Source of the DNA: Candidatus Neomicrothrix sp. UBA2983
GTDB lineage: Bacteria > Actinomycetota > Acidimicrobiia > Acidimicrobiales > MedAcidi-G1
DNA length: 25,609 nucleotides
Direction of reading: 5' to 3'
Assembly: GCA_002346745.1 (NCBI GenBank)
Contig: DEAL01000009.1
Location: 96,475 to 122,083, forward strand
Shown here: positions 22,360-25,609 of the stretch, in pieces
How the letters are laid out: each line of letters starts with the position of its first letter
Position numbering within the stretch: position 1 is the first letter of the stretch
Notes under the pieces: generated by a model
Databases searched by the model: none
What the model was told of the DNA's origin: nothing
Seen by the model: the letters and a program-made list of their open reading frames with translations, nothing else
Position numbers and translations under genes: made by a program

Positions 22360-23000
22360 CACCGGGCTCCCTTCACGGCGTCGCGGATGAGGACGGTGGC
22401 GCCGTTGGGGCCGGGGACCGAGCCCTTGACGAGCAGCAGCTCGCGCTCGGCGTCGGCATCGACCACGGTGAGGTTCAGCGTCGTGGTCTTCTGGTTGCCC
22501 ATCCGACCGGGGAGCTTCTTCCCCTTGAACACCCGGGACGGTGTGGCGCACTGGCCGACGGCGCCGGGCTTGCGGTGCACCTTGTGGGCACCGTGGCTGG
22601 CTCGTTGGCCCTTGAAGTTGTGTCGCTTCATGGCGCCGGCGAAGCCCTTGCCCTTGCTGACGGCGGTGACATCGACCTGGCCAGTCTCGGCGAGGGCTTC
22701 GACGGTGAGTTCCTGGCCGACTTCGTAGGTGCTCACGTCATCGAGGCGCAGCTCGAGGAGACGGTTGCCGACCTGGACGCCGGCCGTGTCGAAGTGGCCA
22801 GCCTCGGGACGGGTGAGGCGATGCTCCTCGCGGTGACCGAAGGTCACCTGGAGGGCGCTGTAGCCGTCGCGTTCGGTGGTCTTGACCTGCACGATGCGGT
22901 TGGGCCGGACGCGCAACACCGTGACCGGGACGACGTGGTTGTCGTCATCCCACACCTGTGTCATGCCGACCTTCTCGCCGACGAGTGCCGTGTTGGCCAT
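22359..23000 (-). CDS. rplC: 50S ribosomal protein L3
   Basis: Early 23S rRNA binder that reaches toward the peptidyl transferase centre. The 213-residue product begins MANTALVGEKVGMTQVW and has VTAVSKGKGFAGAMKRHNFK (111-130), HRKPGAVGQCATPSRVFKGK (142-161), in which Gln150 matches the Gln methylated by PrmB in E. coli, then KLPGRMGNQK. ATG at 23000 has AGGAG 5 bases upstream. It is the first gene of its transcript because rpsJ, its usual upstream neighbour, lies beyond an opposite-strand gene. Confidence 0.98.
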   Translation of the reverse strand: MANTALVGEKVGMTQVWDDDNHVVPVTVLRVRPNRIVQVKTTERDGYSALQVTFGHREEHRLTRPEAGHFDTAGVQVGNRLLELRLDDVSTYEVGQELTVEALAETGQVDVTAVSKGKGFAGAMKRHNFKGQRASHGAHKVHRKPGAVGQCATPSRVFKGKKLPGRMGNQKTTTLNLTVVDADAERELLLVKGSVPGPNGATVLIRDAVKGAR

Positions 23001-23203
23001 GGTGGCTCCTGCTGTTCCGTCCGGGGTCCTCCCCCGGGCGATCCGGCCTGTTCGGGCCGATTCACGCGAACGCTCCGCACGGGAAGGACCCGGCGGAGCG
23101 GCGATTCGGTTGTGTCGAGTGGTTCCCGCCGGACCCCGGTCGGGGCGGACGGGCCTTCGCGAACGTCGTGGTGTCTGCGCCCCGGAGGGCTCCCTGAGCG
23201 CAG
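23001..23203 (-). promoter_or_regulatory. Structured leader of the rplC operon
   Basis: About 200 non-coding bases separate the proposed start of transcription from rplC. Perfect inverted repeats that can form hairpins: 23175-23180 with 23198-23203 (right at the predicted 5' end), 23071-23078 with 23093-23100 (8 bp, extended inside by CGGG/CCCG across a one-base bulge), 23044-23048 with 23055-23059, and 23021-23026 with 23032-23037. The last holds GAGGA in its loop on the sense strand. A ribosomal-protein or other regulatory leader is possible; no known family is recognised. Confidence 0.5.
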
Positions 23204-23209
23204 TTGACA

Positions 23210-23238
23210 AGGCTAGGGGCGTTGGCGTCCCCCCACAA
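23210..23238 (-). promoter_or_regulatory. Putative promoter of the rplC operon
   Basis: The minus strand reads TTGTGG at 23238-23233, a 17-base spacer, then TAGCCT at 23215-23210. A start near 23203 is predicted. The pattern is the same as before rplM and infA, and this operon needs its own promoter because of the divergent gene upstream. Confidence 0.6.
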
Positions 23239-23262
23239 CGCCTCGGCACCGAGGGCAGACAG

Positions 23263-23274
23263 CACCGGCCGGTG
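23263..23274. promoter_or_regulatory. 12-bp perfect palindrome in the divergent control region
   Basis: CACCGGCCGGTG lies about 25 bases upstream of the proposed rplC -35 and 58 bases before the plus-strand GTG start. It could bind a dimeric regulator acting on either gene. GC-rich palindromes also arise by chance, so confidence is low. Confidence 0.3.
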
Positions 23275-23318
23275 TTTTGCAGCCGCCACGAATCCACGGT
23301 CCCCGGACACCCCGCAAC

Positions 23319-23324
23319 TACCGT
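23319..23324 (+). promoter_or_regulatory. Possible -10 of a leaderless plus-strand transcript
   Basis: TACCGT fits TANNNT and ends 7 bases before the GTG at 23332, the spacing expected if the AI-2E-family gene is transcribed without a leader, as is common in actinobacteria. No matching -35 is seen 17 bases upstream, and no Shine-Dalgarno sequence precedes the GTG. Confidence 0.3.
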
Positions 23325-23331
23325 CGTGCCG

Positions 23332-24438
23332 GTGACCGAACCGCAGCCGACCCCCGAGGCCCCGCCGACACCGCCCCCCTGGGTGGTGCGGGCCATCCTT
23401 CTGTTCCTCGGCGGCCTGGCCGCCCTCTGGTACCTCCAGGGCGTCCTCGAGTCGCTGCGGTCCCTGTTCATCATCCTCCTGGTCGCCCTGTTCCTGTCGT
23501 TCGCGATGGAGCCGGCGGTCAACGCCCTCGAACGGTGGAACATCCGGCGCGGGCTCGGGACGGCGCTGGTCTTCCTCGGCGTCCTGGTCGGCCTGGGCGG
23601 CTTCGGTTTCGCCATGGGGTCGCTCCTCTCCGAGCAGGTCACCGAGCTGAGCGACAACCTGCCGGGCTACCTCGAGTCGATCGACGACTTCCTCGAGGAC
23701 AACTTCGGCGTCGAGAACGCCACCGCCGACCTCCGCCAGGACTGGGACTCGGGCGCCGTCGCCGAGCGGTTGACCGGTTTCGCCGACGACCTGGCCAAGT
23801 TCGGCACCACCGCCGTCAACGTGCTGTTCCAGGTGTTCACCATCGGCCTGTTCGCCTTCTACCTGGTCGCCGAGGGGCCCAAGCTGCGACGGACGGTGTG
23901 CTCGCTGCTGCCAGAGGAGCGTCAGCGCCACGTCCTCGAGGTCTGGGACCTGGCCATCGCCAAGACGGGTGGCTACATCCTGTCCCGGGGCGTGCTGGCC
24001 GTCATCGCCGCGGTCGTGCACTGGACCGCCTTCGAGATCATCGGCCTCCCGTCCGGCTTCGCCCTGGCCATCTGGGTGGGGGTCGTCTCCCAGGTAGTCC
24101 CGGTGGTCGGTACCTACCTGGCCGGCGCCCTCCCGGTGCTGATCGGGCTGATCGACGAGCCCGTGACCGGACTGTGGGTGCTCATCATCATCGCCGTCTA
24201 CCAGCAGGTGGAGAACTACGTGCTGGCCCCGAGGATCACCGCCCAGACCATGGCCATCCACGCCGCCCTGGCGTTCGGGGCGGTCATCGCCGGGGCGGCG
24301 CTGCTCGGGGTGGTCGGCGCCATGCTGGCGCTGCCGGCCGCCGCCACCCTCCAGGCCATCGTCTCGGCGGCCGCCGAACGCCACGAGGTCTCCGAGGACC
24401 TCCTCCTGGCCAGCCGCCAGCGCCGCAAGCTGGAGTAG
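23332..24438 (+). CDS. AI-2E family transporter-like membrane protein
   Basis: Multi-spanning protein of the AI-2E/YdiK-PerM type (PF01594-like); members are proposed permeases or exporters, and the substrate here is unknown. From GTG at 23332 the product is 368 residues, normal for the family. A Pro-rich N-terminus is followed by hydrophobic segments at about 17-38, 43-63 and 76-98, a soluble helical stretch (about 100-158), then segments at about 160-180, 216-238, 243-275 and 280-345. The conserved-type loop VSQVVPVVGTYLAGALP (252-268) and YQQVENYVLAPRI (290-302) are typical. GTG at 23326 is an alternative start. It is the only plus-strand gene, divergent from rplC and convergent with rpsJ, so it interrupts the usual rpsJ-rplC junction. 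Confidence 0.9.
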   Translation: MTEPQPTPEAPPTPPPWVVRAILLFLGGLAALWYLQGVLESLRSLFIILLVALFLSFAMEPAVNALERWNIRRGLGTALVFLGVLVGLGGFGFAMGSLLSEQVTELSDNLPGYLESIDDFLEDNFGVENATADLRQDWDSGAVAERLTGFADDLAKFGTTAVNVLFQVFTIGLFAFYLVAEGPKLRRTVCSLLPEERQRHVLEVWDLAIAKTGGYILSRGVLAVIAAVVHWTAFEIIGLPSGFALAIWVGVVSQVVPVVGTYLAGALPVLIGLIDEPVTGLWVLIIIAVYQQVENYVLAPRITAQTMAIHAALAFGAVIAGAALLGVVGAMLALPAAATLQAIVSAAAERHEVSEDLLLASRQRRKLE

Positions 24439-24458
24439 CGGAGCGCAGGCCCAAAACG

Positions 24459-24488
24459 GGTGAAGCGCCCCCCTGGGGGCGCTTCACC
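24459..24488. terminator. Bidirectional terminator between rpsJ and the AI-2E-family gene
   Basis: A perfect 13-bp stem (24459-24471 with 24476-24488, GGTGAAGCGCCCC and its complement) closes a 4-base loop. On the minus strand it is followed by CGTTTT, giving an intrinsic terminator for tuf-rpsJ. On the plus strand it is followed by GTTCGTTCGG, a poorer tail but still adequate for convergent genes. It lies 20 bases past one stop and 23 past the other. Confidence 0.85.
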
Positions 24489-24511
24489 GTTCGTTCGGAG
24501 TGATCCGGGCG

Positions 24512-24832
24512 TCAGCCCTGCTGGATCTTGATCTCGATGTCCACGCCGGCCGGCAGGTCAAGGCGCTGGAGCGAGTCGACCGTCTTGGGCGAGGGCTCCA
24601 GGATGTCGAGGAGGCGCTTGTGGATGCGCATCTCGAAGTGCTCCCGGGAGTCCTTGTCCTTGAACGGGGACCGCACCACCGTGTACCGGTGCTTCTCGGT
24701 CGGCAGCGGGACCGGGCCGCGGATGTCGGCCTGGGTCCGCCGGACCGTCTCGACGATCTTCTTCGTCGACTGGTCGATCACCTCGTGGTCGTAGGCCTTG
24801 AGGCGGATACGAATCTTCTGACCAGTCGGCAT
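24512..24832 (-). CDS. rpsJ: 30S ribosomal protein S10 (NusE)
   Basis: Head protein of the small subunit and, as NusE, a partner of NusB in antitermination. The 106-residue product begins MPTGQKIRIRLKAYDHEVID and has RGPVPLPTEKHRYTVVRSPF (38-57) and the signature DSREHFEMRIHKRLLDILEP (61-80). I chose ATG at 24832, 5 bases after the tuf stop; the open frame continues upstream into tuf without S10 similarity. Here it ends the tuf transcript rather than leading the S10 operon. Confidence 0.97.
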   Translation of the reverse strand: MPTGQKIRIRLKAYDHEVIDQSTKKIVETVRRTQADIRGPVPLPTEKHRYTVVRSPFKDKDSREHFEMRIHKRLLDILEPSPKTVDSLQRLDLPAGVDIEIKIQQG

Positions 24833-24837
24833 CGGAT

Positions 24838-25609
<772 letters not shown>

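Noticed and set aside
23204..23209. Perfect TTGACA on the plus strand as a -35 for the AI-2E-family gene
   Set aside because: Sequence 16-19 bases downstream is C-rich with no TANNNT, and it lies 120 bases before the start codon. It overlaps the expected start region of the rplC transcript instead.

Overview
The window is a GC-rich (about 70% by eye), gene-dense piece of a bacterial chromosome carrying the main ribosomal protein cluster. All genes but one are on the minus strand, so transcription runs from high to low coordinates. The gene order (tuf-rpsJ, rplC to secY-adk, infA to rplQ-truA-rplM-rpsI, then glmM-glmS-acpS-nnr) is typical of Actinomycetota. Very high GC, long acidic tails on several ribosomal proteins and an enlarged GlmS suggest a deep-branching actinobacterium, perhaps Acidimicrobiia. 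That placement is inference from style and gene order only.

Layout from right to left: (1) 25609-24512, 3' part of tuf and then rpsJ, the end of the str-type operon, closed by a strong hairpin at 24459-24488. (2) 24438-23332, a single plus-strand AI-2E-family membrane protein that separates rpsJ from the rest of the S10 operon. (3) 23331-23001, a divergent control region with a likely rplC promoter and a leader rich in inverted repeats. (4) 23000-11639, an uninterrupted run of S10/spc genes: rplC, rplD, rplW, rplB, rpsS, rplV, rpsC, rplP, rpmC, rpsQ, rplN, rplX, rplE, rpsN, rpsH, rplF, rplR, rpsE, rpmD, rplO, secY, adk, many sharing 1-8 bases. (5) 11638-11469, a control region with a promoter-like site and repeats. 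(6) 11468-7568, the alpha-type operon infA, rpmJ, rpsM, rpsK, rpsD, rpoA, rplQ, truA. (7) 7416-5181, rplM, rpsI, glmM, with another promoter-like site upstream. (8) 5057-1, a double-length GlmS, acpS, and nnr, which runs off the left edge.

Together the genes build the ribosome (large- and small-subunit proteins, EF-Tu, IF1), RNA polymerase alpha, the Sec channel, adenylate kinase and a tRNA pseudouridine synthase. The downstream genes make UDP-GlcNAc precursors (GlmM, GlmS), activate acyl carrier protein (AcpS) and repair damaged NAD(P)H (Nnr).

I found no mobile element, CRISPR array, tRNA, rRNA or clear new multi-gene system. The points most worth a second look are the 1141-residue GlmS with three extra segments, the split between rpsJ and rplC, the probable CTG start of infA, a shared promoter pattern at three operon heads, the structured rplC leader, the His/Asp and acidic tails on L22, S3 and L4, and a His-to-Leu change in a nearly invariant L2 motif.
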